Positions 21,441 to 28,529 of a stretch of DNA of 28,529 bases are shown here, piece after piece. The stretch's first letter is position 1; each line of letters begins with the position of its first letter. A program made the translations under genes and the position numbers. The stretch is from CAYLJO01 sp964383905. GTDB lineage: Bacteria > Acidobacteriota > Blastocatellia > Pyrinomonadales > Pyrinomonadaceae. The notes beneath the pieces were generated by a model. It did no database searches and was not told the origin of the DNA. It worked only from the letters and a program-made list of their open reading frames with translations. Location: positions 1 through 28,529 of the forward strand of contig CAYLJO010000060.1 in NCBI GenBank assembly GCA_964383905.1, given 5' to 3'.

Positions 21441-22091
21441 ATGCAGCTGACTCGACGGGTTCCCTTTATTCGCTCTTTTAAATTTGCCCCCTTTGCTATT
21501 ATCTCTCTCTTTCTTTTTAGCAATCTAACAGGTATTTTCTTCGGTCACGTTTTTGCGCCGACGGCCCAGGCAAGTTCTGACGTGAGCGATTCCCGGCAGG
21601 AAGATTTCATTCCGTCGGACATTCCGACCTCCGGGGATCACGATTTGGACCTCATCATACTGCACGCAGGCGAACGTTACGGCGTTGATCCGCGCTTCAT
21701 CCACGCCGTCATCTGGCGCGAGTCTAAATACAATCCGGCTGCTAAATCGCACGCCGGCGCGGAGGGGTTGATGCAGTTGATGCCCGCAACGGCGCGCCGC
21801 TTTCATTGCGACAATGTGGCGGATGAAGCCGCCAACGTCGAAGCCGGGACGCATTATCTGCGCTGGCTCCTGAAGAGATTCAACGGCAATGTCGAGTTGG
21901 CGCTCGCAGGTTACAACGCGGGTGAAGGCGCGGTTGACAAATTCTCAGGCGTCCCACCTTTCAACGAAACGCAGAACTACGTGCGCATTATTACTGCCCG
22001 CTACGGCAAGACATTTCATCCGGTGTTGACGCCTGAGGAGGCTCTCAACGAGTTTCATCTTCTCCCGGAGGTCGCACAACTCCGGCAGTAA
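21441..22091 (+). CDS. Secreted lytic transglycosylase (SLT domain)
   Basis: A peptidoglycan-cleaving enzyme of 216 residues. The N-terminus is a long signal segment (about 14-45, ending TAQASS), and the SLT domain spans about 65-190. Catalytic Glu94 lies in VIWRESKYNPAAKS, followed by GLMQLMPATA and LAGYNAGEGAV. The ATG at 21441 is chosen over 21399 because GGAGA lies 8 nt upstream and the upstream codons overlap the second leader hairpin. Unlike the larger Slt70-type enzyme in the window it has no TPR superhelix. A strong terminator follows, so it is monocistronic. Confidence 0.92.
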   Translation: MQLTRRVPFIRSFKFAPFAIISLFLFSNLTGIFFGHVFAPTAQASSDVSDSRQEDFIPSDIPTSGDHDLDLIILHAGERYGVDPRFIHAVIWRESKYNPAAKSHAGAEGLMQLMPATARRFHCDNVADEAANVEAGTHYLRWLLKRFNGNVELALAGYNAGEGAVDKFSGVPPFNETQNYVRIITARYGKTFHPVLTPEEALNEFHLLPEVAQLRQ

Positions 22092-22133
22092 TCGTCTAAA
22101 GTTCGGCCCCAGTTTTCCGGTCTAAACACAAAA

Positions 22134-22168
22134 ACCGCGCGCCCTTGCTTTGCAACCTGGCGCGCGGT
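22134..22168 (+). terminator. Intrinsic terminator after the transglycosylase gene
   Basis: ACCGCGCGCC (22134-22143) and GGCGCGCGGT (22159-22168) form a perfect 10-bp GC stem with a 15-nt loop, flanked by AAAA on the left and TCGTTT on the right. It lies 42 nt after the stop. Confidence 0.8.
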
Positions 22169-22276
22169 TCGTTTATGATTCGCGTCTATTGAACACGAGG
22201 TGTTGGGTGTTCGGCGGGGTCTCGCGCGCCGCGCGCATGAGCCCGCGTCTCACATGATTGGATCTCTTTGCTAAAC

Positions 22277-24421
22277 ATGTCGACCACTGCGCAATCGCTC
22301 TCCCTCGAACGTAAGATCAAGATTCACGAGGCGCGTGAAGCGATCATTGATCGCCTCGCGGTTGACCTCCCGGCGGCCATCGACCTGGACAGATTTTTGC
22401 GCGCCACCGTCTCCGAACTCGGCCGGATGATGAACGCGGACCGCTGCGATATGATTCAACTGGCGCCGAAGGGCGAGCTGCGGATCAGCCATGAATGGCG
22501 CGCGTCTGAGGACATACCTTCCAGCGAAGGCGTGGTGATTCCGCTCGATATCACACAACTCGCCGAGCGCGTCGACATCACGAAGCCGATCCGCTTGGAC
22601 GACACCTCCGCGCCGGGTCTTGATCATAAGGTGCGCTTTCTCGCGGCCAGTCTCGGGACGCGCTCGCTGCTGGTTGTGCCGGTCGTTTTGAAGAACGGTG
22701 ACGTGCTCGGCCTCGTCGGCTTGCACAACACACGCGCGCCGCGCACGTGGCTCGACGACGAAGTCTCTTTTCTACAGTCCATCGCGCGGCAGATCGCCGT
22801 CGGCTACCAGTACACGCGGCTCTACACGGACGTGCAGCGGGAAGCGGAGACGACGAAGGCGTTGCTCGAGATTGCCGACGCCCTTAACGCGCGCTCGGAT
22901 TTCGGCGAGGTTACGTCGCTCGTGCTCGAACGCGCCATCGCGCTGGTCGGCGCGGATTATTGCGCCCTCGGCGTACTGGATCCGACGGGTGGGCGGATCA
23001 GCCTTGCCGCCTTCAAAGCCGCCCCCCGCGCCGCGACCGACTCCGTGCGTGGTTTGATAGATGCGCACGGACAGTCGATGGATATCACGGAATATCCGGC
23101 GATGGTTGAGCTGCTGGCGGAAGGGAGAACCCTCCGCCTGTTAGATTCGGAACTTCCTTTCCCGCTTCGCCTCATCTTCAACGCCACGCTCGGCGGGCGG
23201 GCCGCGTTGGTGGCGCCTGTGCGAGTCGCCGGGCAGACCTTCGGACTCTTAGGGCTGGTCTGGAGCACGGAGCGGGAAGGGTTCAAAGATCATGAGGTCG
23301 CGCTCGTCGAAGGTATCGCAGACCAAATCGGCACCGCGCTCGAACGAGACCAGCTTTCGGCGGAGGTGATGCGCCTGCGGAGTGCCCTGCACGAACGCCA
23401 CGGAGAAAATCGTATTATCGGCCAGGCCCCGGTCATCCGCCGCGCCATCCAGCTCGCGCTCAGCGTCGCCGACACGCAGACCTCCGTGCTCATCCAGGGC
23501 GAGTCCGGCACCGGCAAGGAGCTTCTCGCCAACTTGATTCATTACAACTCGGGTCGCGAGGATCAGCCGTACATCAAGCTCAACTGCGGCGCGATCCCCG
23601 AAACGCTGCTCGAGTCTGAACTGTTCGGCCATGAAAAAGGCGCCTTTACGGATGCGCGCGCCCTGCGCCGCGGTCGCTTCGAAGAAGCAAACGGCGGCAC
23701 CCTCTTCCTGGATGAGATCGGCGAGATGAGCTTATCGGCGCAGGTGCGCCTCCTGCGCGTCTTGCAGGACGGCGAGTTTACGCGCGTCGGCGGGAGCGAA
23801 CTCTTAAAGACGGATGCCCGCGTCATCGCCGCATCAAATGTTGACCTGGCGCGGGCGGTGGAGCTTGGAACGTTCCGGCGTGACCTCTTTTATCGTCTGT
23901 CGGTCTTTCCGATCTGGCTCCCACCATTGCGCGAGCGCCCCGAGGATATTCACCCGCTGGTCATACATTTCCTGGAGCACTATAAACAGAAGACCGGGCG
24001 CTTTATCTCGGGCATCTCAAAAGATGCCTTGCAGGCGCTCATGAGCTACGAGTGGCCCGGGAACGTGCGCGAGCTCGAGAATACTATCGAACGAGCCGTT
24101 ATTATCGCCTCTGGTCGCCAGATCGAACTGGCCGATCTACCGGAGGCGGTGAGCCGGAGCGTGCTCGAAGAACATTCGCGCATTCGCGGCGAGCGCGCAC
24201 GGGCGGCCAACGAAGGACGCACGATCACACTCGAAATCAACGTGCCTTCTTCCATCGACGAGATTGAGAGACAGGCCATTCAAGCCACCCTGGATTACAC
24301 CGCCGGTGACAAGACGCGTGCGGCGCGCGCCCTCGGCATCGGCCGTAAAACCCTCTACCGCAAGCTCCAGCAGTACACCGCCGGGCATGAACAGGGCGGC
24401 GGCGACCGCGACTCAGGATGA
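22277..24421 (+). CDS. Sigma-54-dependent activator with two GAF domains (NtrC/NifA-like, no receiver)
   Basis: A bacterial enhancer-binding protein of about 714 residues. GAF 1 (about 30-175) and GAF 2 (about 195-355) sense a signal, probably a small molecule or redox state. The AAA+ domain (about 378-615) carries Walker A GESGTGKE (408-415), the sigma-54-contacting loop GAFTDA (455-460, a variant of GAFTGA), Walker B GGTLFLDEIGEM and the FRRDLFYRL arginine region. A Fis-type helix-turn-helix ends the protein (TRAARALGIGRKTLYRKLQQ). The ATG at 22277 is preferred; an in-frame TTG at 22268 is possible. Its stop overlaps the start of the methyltransferase gene (ATGA), so the two are translationally coupled. 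No clear -24/-12 promoter was found in the window. Confidence 0.94.
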   Translation: MSTTAQSLSLERKIKIHEAREAIIDRLAVDLPAAIDLDRFLRATVSELGRMMNADRCDMIQLAPKGELRISHEWRASEDIPSSEGVVIPLDITQLAERVDITKPIRLDDTSAPGLDHKVRFLAASLGTRSLLVVPVVLKNGDVLGLVGLHNTRAPRTWLDDEVSFLQSIARQIAVGYQYTRLYTDVQREAETTKALLEIADALNARSDFGEVTSLVLERAIALVGADYCALGVLDPTGGRISLAAFKAAPRAATDSVRGLIDAHGQSMDITEYPAMVELLAEGRTLRLLDSELPFPLRLIFNATLGGRAALVAPVRVAGQTFGLLGLVWSTEREGFKDHEVALVEGIADQIGTALERDQLSAEVMRLRSALHERHGENRIIGQAPVIRRAIQLALSVADTQTSVLIQGESGTGKELLANLIHYNSGREDQPYIKLNCGAIPETLLESELFGHEKGAFTDARALRRGRFEEANGGTLFLDEIGEMSLSAQVRLLRVLQDGEFTRVGGSELLKTDARVIAASNVDLARAVELGTFRRDLFYRLSVFPIWLPPLRERPEDIHPLVIHFLEHYKQKTGRFISGISKDALQALMSYEWPGNVRELENTIERAVIIASGRQIELADLPEAVSRSVLEEHSRIRGERARAANEGRTITLEINVPSSIDEIERQAIQATLDYTAGDKTRAARALGIGRKTLYRKLQQYTAGHEQGGGDRDSG

Positions 24422-25179
24422 GCTTCAAAGACTACTTTTCAACCCAATCGACGGATTATGCCAGGTACCGACCACGCTATCCGGGGGCGCTCTTTGAGTA
24501 TCTTGCTTCTGTAGCCGCTCACCATGAAAGGGCGTGGGACTGCGCGACCGGTAACGGACAGGCGGCGATTGGTCTCGCCCCCTTCTTCGAACAGGTCATC
24601 GCGACCGACGGGAGCGCGGCGCAGATCGGCAACGCCACCCCGCACGAGAAGATCATTTACCGGGTCGCGACGGCCGAAAAAACAGGGGTCGAATCTCATT
24701 CGATCGATCTGGTGACGGTGTCCCAGGCACTCCACTGGTTCAACCTTGATGCTTTCTACCAGGAAGTAAGGCGCGTGCTCAAGCCGGGCGGTGTGCTGGC
24801 CGCCTGGTGCTATGATCTGCTGGAGATCTCCCCGGCGATAGACCAAAAGTTCAAAGAATATTACGGAGACATTGTCGGCCCTTACTGGCCCCCGGAGCGA
24901 CAGTTGGTTGAGGACGGCTACCGCACGATAGCCTTCCCCTTCACAGAGCTGGACGCACCCCGCTTTCGGATCGAGGCAATGTGGTCTTTATCTGACCTGC
25001 TGGGCTACCTGCGTAGCTGGTCGGCAACACAAAGATTCATTGCGGCGCGTGGAATTGATCCGGTAGCAAAAGTTGCGGATGAGCTGCTCACGTTATGGGG
25101 GTCGCCGGAAGAAGAGAAGAGGGTGAGATGGCCCCTTTATATGAGGATCGGAGTTGTCCCGCCTCAGGGGAAGGCATGA
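24418..25179 (+). CDS. Class I SAM-dependent methyltransferase
   Basis: A 253-residue methyltransferase of the Methyltransf_11 type. SAM-binding motif I is WDCATGNGQAAIGL (about 40-53), followed by the acidic ATDGS at the end of the next strand, and the SIDLVTVSQALHWF and VLKPGGVLAAWCYD motifs. It resembles yeast Tmt1-like/trans-aconitate-type small methyltransferases in its opening (FSTQSTDYARYRPRYP); the substrate is unknown. Overlap of four bases with the sigma-54 activator implies coupled expression, though the two functions have no obvious link. Confidence 0.9.
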   Translation: MSFKDYFSTQSTDYARYRPRYPGALFEYLASVAAHHERAWDCATGNGQAAIGLAPFFEQVIATDGSAAQIGNATPHEKIIYRVATAEKTGVESHSIDLVTVSQALHWFNLDAFYQEVRRVLKPGGVLAAWCYDLLEISPAIDQKFKEYYGDIVGPYWPPERQLVEDGYRTIAFPFTELDAPRFRIEAMWSLSDLLGYLRSWSATQRFIAARGIDPVAKVADELLTLWGSPEEEKRVRWPLYMRIGVVPPQGKA

Positions 25180-25217
25180 GCTATGAATTTCTCGCGCCGG
25201 ATCAAATTGCCGGACCC

Positions 25218-25559
25218 TCAAGCCTTCTCCGCAGCAGCTACGCGCTTGACCTCTTCTCCCATTCTGCCCGCAAGCATCAGCCCGACCATCTTATAATCGG
25301 CCAGGAAAGACCAGACGGGGTGCCGGAATGTCGCGGGCCTGTTTCGCTTGATAAAGAAATGGCCGGCCCAGGCGGCAGCGTATCCGGGGATGAGGGCGAG
25401 AGGGAGAAGCCGCCACCTGCCGTCCGCAAGAAACGTGGCGGCGCAGGCGAGTCCCGCAATCGTACCGGCCGCATGCAGCGCACGTGTGGCGGGCCGGCGA
25501 TGCTCGGCGACGTAGTGCGGCCAGAATTAGGCGAAGGATTTCATGTCACGTTGTGCCAC
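25218..25559 (-). pseudogene. DUF962/Mpo1-like membrane protein with a premature ochre stop
   Basis: A GTG at 25559 behind AGGAGG begins MAQRDMKSFA, then TAA (25527-25529) interrupts at codon 11. The frame continues with FWPHYVAEHRRPATRALHAA, PGYAAAWAGHFFIKRNRPAT and FRHPVWSFLADYKMVGLMLA, the full DUF962/Mpo1-like signature (H..EHRNP, GHFF.E.NRPATF, GD). It ends at a natural TGA at 25218 (113 residues). The stop is where the family usually has an acidic residue (FxEFWP), so a GAA/GAG-to-TAA change is likely. Mpo1 homologues are small membrane oxygenases of alpha-oxidation in yeast; bacterial roles are unknown. The ribosome site and the rest are intact, so the defect is recent or an error. Confidence 0.75.
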
Positions 25560-25643
25560 GATGCGCCTCCTGATATTTAAGCAAGGGTATGATTCAAACC
25601 CGAGCCGGAGGCCTCCTCCGCCGGGGGAGCGCCGCGCCCGCGC

Positions 25644-26768
25644 TCAGTCATCGTTTTCCTCCTCCCCGAACAGTTGCTGGAAGTCATCGGGCAGGGCCGG
25701 CGCAACGCGCACGAGCTGTAAATTTTCTTCGATGTGTGGGAGCCGGCTCATGCCTATCAGGGCGGTGGTGATGCCGGGCGTGGAACGGACGAACTGAATA
25801 CTGGTTTGCGCGTCCGTGGCGAGCGATCCCAGCGGCTCGCGTATCGCGTCAGGCAGTCCGTGGGCGACCTTGCCCTGTAAAATCGAGGCGCTCGCGACGA
25901 CGGTCACGCCCAGACCGCTTGCCGCTTCCAGCACCGAGACGTTTTCGCCCTCTAACGTCTGATTGTTCATCACGAGGGCTTCAGGCATGGCGAGGTTAAA
26001 AGGGAGCTGAATGAAACAAAACCCGTGTGATTCGCCACCGACCTCGCGCGCAAGCTGCACCATGCGTTCGAGCGAATGGTATTCACGCGCGTCTCTCTCG
26101 ACGCGAAAACCGTTCCACGTCGCCGCCCCGTACATCTTTATCTTACCCTCCGCAATGTTGTGTTCGAGCAGCCCGAATGCGGCGCGCAGGCGCGTCTCGA
26201 ACTCCGCACGCGACACCGCCGAAAGCTGTGACTCGGGGTTGTGTATATAGTAAACATCGACGCACGAGATGCCCATGTTGCGAAGCGACTGGTCGATCTG
26301 GCTCTGCAAATAAGCGGGCGTCATGCAGTGGCTGCCGCCCACGACGTCTGAGAGCTTAATAATTCCCGTCCGCACGAATGTCTCTTCGACGTAACGACGC
26401 ACATCCCCCGGCGGCTCGCCGTCGAAGGGCAGGTAGCCCCCTTTTGTGCAGACGATCACTTCGTCGCGCCCGGCACGTCCACCCTCCTCCAGTCGCCGGA
26501 GCGACTCGCCGACCGACCGCTCGCTTCGCTGGAAGCGATAGTTGGCCGCCGTGTCTATCACATTCACACCGAGCTCGACGGCGCGCACGATCGCTTGCGC
26601 GTACCGCTCATCGGTCGCCTTATCCCACTTGCCGAGATATGTGCCGATGCCGATGGACGATAGCCAGAGGTTTTGTTCGAGTCGAAAATGGTTTCCGGCA
26701 GCCTTACCTTTGAAGCGCTCAATATAGCGCGTTGTGCCATTCAGTGTGGCATAGCCAGCAATAGGCAT
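25644..26768 (-). CDS. Aldo/keto reductase family oxidoreductase
   Basis: An NADPH-dependent TIM-barrel reductase of 374 residues with a complete catalytic tetrad: Asp72 and Tyr77 (IDTAANYRF), Lys109 (VCTKGGY) and His176 (YYIHNPE). C-terminal cofactor-binding residues lie around VRSTPGITTALIGMSRL. The N-terminal strand is VELGVNVIDTA-typical. I choose ATG 26768 behind GGGAG; the frame stays open 136 codons upstream but that part is unlike any AKR and overlaps the divergent cupin gene. The substrate cannot be told; it is longer than most AKRs (about 280-330) because of a loop region after the Tyr. Confidence 0.92.
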   Translation of the reverse strand: MPIAGYATLNGTTRYIERFKGKAAGNHFRLEQNLWLSSIGIGTYLGKWDKATDERYAQAIVRAVELGVNVIDTAANYRFQRSERSVGESLRRLEEGGRAGRDEVIVCTKGGYLPFDGEPPGDVRRYVEETFVRTGIIKLSDVVGGSHCMTPAYLQSQIDQSLRNMGISCVDVYYIHNPESQLSAVSRAEFETRLRAAFGLLEHNIAEGKIKMYGAATWNGFRVERDAREYHSLERMVQLAREVGGESHGFCFIQLPFNLAMPEALVMNNQTLEGENVSVLEAASGLGVTVVASASILQGKVAHGLPDAIREPLGSLATDAQTSIQFVRSTPGITTALIGMSRLPHIEENLQLVRVAPALPDDFQQLFGEEENDD

Positions 26769-26918
26769 AAACGCTCCCTCAACCCCTTCGGAATCTGCGC
26801 CAGGCAGTTTAACACACAGGCGGGCCTGTCGCCGCCGGGGCGTTTCGGCGAACCGGCGCGGGTATGTTAGTTTTGGGTGCGGACAACGCAAACGTAAATT
26901 CGCGCGGGGAGCATTCTC

Positions 26919-27239
26919 ATGGATCTTTTTCTGGATTGGCGTGAGCACGCGGGCGCACGAGCCGAGAAATTCTACAAAAAGACGCTCTGGCATGGCGCAC
27001 ATGTTATGGTGGGGCTGAACTGTCTGGAGCCGAACCAAACGCAGCGCACGCACGCGCATGAAGGGGCAGACAAATTCTACTTCGTGCTCGAGGGGCGCGG
27101 GCGCTTCACCCTCGGGGATGAAGAGCGTGAGGTTGAGGGGGGCACACTGGTGGTCGCGCCCGCCGGTGTAAATCATGGCGTCACGAACACCGGCGACACG
27201 CGCCTAACGCTGCTCGTCGCGATTGCGCCCGGAATTTAA
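26919..27239 (+). CDS. Small cupin-fold protein
   Basis: A single-domain cupin of 106 residues. Motif 1 is present as His45-x-His47 with Asp51 in the usual Glu position (THAHEGADKFYFVLEGRG), and motif 2 as PAGVNHGVTN with His86, so a divalent metal can be bound. Enzymatic role unknown; small cupins are often isomerases, dioxygenases or sensors. GGGGAG lies before the ATG. It is divergent from the aldo/keto reductase gene and followed 54 bp later by the decarboxylase gene in the same direction. Confidence 0.88.
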   Translation: MDLFLDWREHAGARAEKFYKKTLWHGAHVMVGLNCLEPNQTQRTHAHEGADKFYFVLEGRGRFTLGDEEREVEGGTLVVAPAGVNHGVTNTGDTRLTLLVAIAPGI

Positions 27240-27293
27240 TATCTCTTGGAAAGGCGCTGGGGCTCGCAAAGAAGGGCTTGAAATGGACTCCGA

Positions 27294-28529
27294 ATGAGCA
27301 ACCTACAGGAACAGAGCGGTGGTTGCGAAACACAGCACGAGGCGCAACAGGCCCGCCGCCCTTCATCGCTGGATATTACAGAAGAAGCGATGCGGGAGCT
27401 CTCGGCGCAAATGGCCGCGCTTGTCTCGGATTACTTCGCGCATATTTCAGACCTCCCGGTCTTCCCGGATATATCCGGGGCGGGCGTTGTAGAGAATTTG
27501 CCCGCCGGCCTTCCCGCCGAAGGCGTACCGATCGAAAAATTGATTGAAGATTGCAGGGCGATTATCAAAACCAGCCGGCATAACGGCCACCCGCGTTTTT
27601 TCGGCTACGTCGCTTCGCCTTCAACACCCGTCGGCGCATACGCGGACCTCCTCGCGTCCACACTCAATCAGAACGTTACCTCATGGCGATCCGCCCCCGC
27701 CGCAACGGAGATTGAGAAAACGGTCGTGCGCTGGCTTGGATCGCTGGTCGGCTACGCGGACGACGCGCGCGGCCTGCTGACGAGCGGTGGCTCGATGGCA
27801 AACTTGAATGCGCTACTGATCGCCCACCGGGCGAAGGCGCCGGAACAAGCATCGCGTCATGGCCTGTGGAACGCCGGCCGGCCGATGACCGTCTATGCGT
27901 CGGACCAGATCCATTTTTCGATTATGAAGGCAGCAGACGTGCTCGGATTGGGGCGTGACCACGTGCGCCTTTTCAAGCCGGACGCGCGGTTTCGCCTGGA
28001 CGTGCGTGATTTGCGTGAGCGACTGGAGAGCGATGCGCGCCAGGGCTTTCGCCCGTTCTGCGTTGTCGCGAGCGCCGGCACGGTGAATACCGGAGCGGTC
28101 GATCCGCTCGACGAAATTGCGCGGGTGACGGAAGAACATGGGTTGTGGCTTCACGTTGACGGCGCATACGGCGCGCCGGGCGCGCTCGATGACCGCAAGC
28201 GCCCTCTCTTTAAAGGGATCGAACGCGCCGATTCCGTCTCGCTCGACCCGCACAAGTGGCTCTACGCGCCGCTTGATTGTGGCTGCCTTCTATTTCGCGA
28301 TCAGGATCGGGCGCGGGCCGCTTTCAACCCATCGAGCGAAGCCGACTACATAAGAGTGCACGAACGGACGGACGCCGAGTCGTTTGCTTTCTGGGATTAC
28401 GGCATCGAGCTGTCGCGCCGTTTCCGCGCACTGAAGATCTGGATGATGCTGCGCTATTATGGGACGCGCCGCATCGGTGCCGCGATCAGCGAAGACAACG
28501 CGCTCGCAGAATATTTGGCCGAATGTGTC
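27294..28529 (+). CDS. PLP-dependent amino acid decarboxylase (group II), cut by the window edge
   Basis: Group II PLP-dependent decarboxylase (aromatic-L-amino-acid decarboxylase/glutamate decarboxylase superfamily), which removes CO2 from an amino acid. The frame from ATG 27294 is open through the end of the window (412 codons); the C-terminal ~70 residues are missing. Diagnostic parts are GHPRFFGYVASPSTPVG, TSGGSMANLNALL (PLP phosphate loop), CVVASAGTVNTGAVDPLDEI, WLHVDGAYGAPGAL (Asp that pairs with the PLP nitrogen) and SLDPHKWLYAPLDCG, with Schiff-base Lys321. Substrate unresolved. It is not captured as a closed reading frame because no stop lies within the window. Confidence 0.93.
   Translation, partial: MSNLQEQSGGCETQHEAQQARRPSSLDITEEAMRELSAQMAALVSDYFAHISDLPVFPDISGAGVVENLPAGLPAEGVPIEKLIEDCRAIIKTSRHNGHPRFFGYVASPSTPVGAYADLLASTLNQNVTSWRSAPAATEIEKTVVRWLGSLVGYADDARGLLTSGGSMANLNALLIAHRAKAPEQASRHGLWNAGRPMTVYASDQIHFSIMKAADVLGLGRDHVRLFKPDARFRLDVRDLRERLESDARQGFRPFCVVASAGTVNTGAVDPLDEIARVTEEHGLWLHVDGAYGAPGALDDRKRPLFKGIERADSVSLDPHKWLYAPLDCGCLLFRDQDRARAAFNPSSEADYIRVHERTDAESFAFWDYGIELSRRFRALKIWMMLRYYGTRRIGAAISEDNALAEYLAECV

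Noticed and set aside
25095..25580. A 161-codon plus-strand frame after the methyltransferase gene
   Set aside because: It overlaps the methyltransferase end and is antisense to the DUF962/Mpo1-like remnant, which has a real family signature and ribosome site.
26769..27176. An N-terminal extension of 136 codons on the aldo/keto reductase
   Set aside because: The sequence is unlike any AKR and overlaps the divergent cupin gene; the ATG at 26768 has its own GGGAG site.
1..28529. Stop-codon reassignment as an explanation of the interrupted genes
   Set aside because: The two nonsense codons are of different types (TAG and TAA) and the third lesion is a frameshift. All three stop codons also serve as normal ends of genes in this window.

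Overview
The window is about 28.5 kb of high-GC bacterial DNA with no rRNA, tRNA, CRISPR array or recognisable transposase. Several families point to Acidobacteriota, most likely class Blastocatellia. These are an 'acidobacterial duplicated orphan permease' (ADOP), a VWFA-related acidobacterial protein, a DUF6328 protein, a GAF/coiled-coil protein with a conserved C-terminal block, and a small CxxC protein with a DDPGG...IVREITACPDC signature. This placement comes from family recognition, not from a marker gene.

Layout. 1-4.1 kb: a membrane-anchored hypothetical, uvrC (minus) and a divergent PfkB sugar kinase. 4.1-5.5 kb: a frameshifted small zinc-ribbon gene and a dienelactone hydrolase with its own promoter. 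5.5-8.75 kb: one ADOP permease with a near-consensus promoter and a dyad, lying between two ~128-bp direct repeats that are both 3' ends of ADOP genes. 8.75-9.43 kb: a CheY-like receiver and a small unknown protein (minus). 9.6-14.85 kb: a GAF/coiled-coil protein, an Slt70-type lytic transglycosylase and a PEGA/TPR protein, probably an envelope-related run. 14.85-16 kb: an AT-richer island with two overlapping minus-strand genes, a zinc ribbon and a nuclease-like protein that stops just after its IDVLWL motif. 16-17.2 kb: a class I aminotransferase. 17.2-19.1 kb: a small hypothetical, a duplicated DUF6328 membrane protein and an amber-interrupted low-affinity iron permease (minus). 19.1-19.6 kb: two tiny plus-strand ORFs behind a dyad. 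19.6-21 kb: VWA protein and FmdB zinc ribbon (minus). 21.3-22.2 kb: a lytic transglycosylase behind two tandem perfect hairpins and followed by a terminator. 22.3-25.2 kb: a two-GAF sigma-54 activator overlapping a methyltransferase. 25.2-28.5 kb: an ochre-interrupted DUF962/Mpo1-like gene, an aldo/keto reductase, a divergent cupin, and a PLP-dependent decarboxylase that runs off the right edge.

The window is mostly housekeeping, envelope and metabolic genes. The unusual points are three otherwise well-preserved small genes each broken by one change (one frameshift, two nonsense codons), the ADOP gene between ADOP-derived repeats, spread of simple repeats into coding sequence (uvrC C-terminus, VWA signal peptide), and the AT-rich two-gene island. 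I did not find a clear-cut new multi-gene system. The nearest candidates are the island pair and the structured leader of the second transglycosylase.
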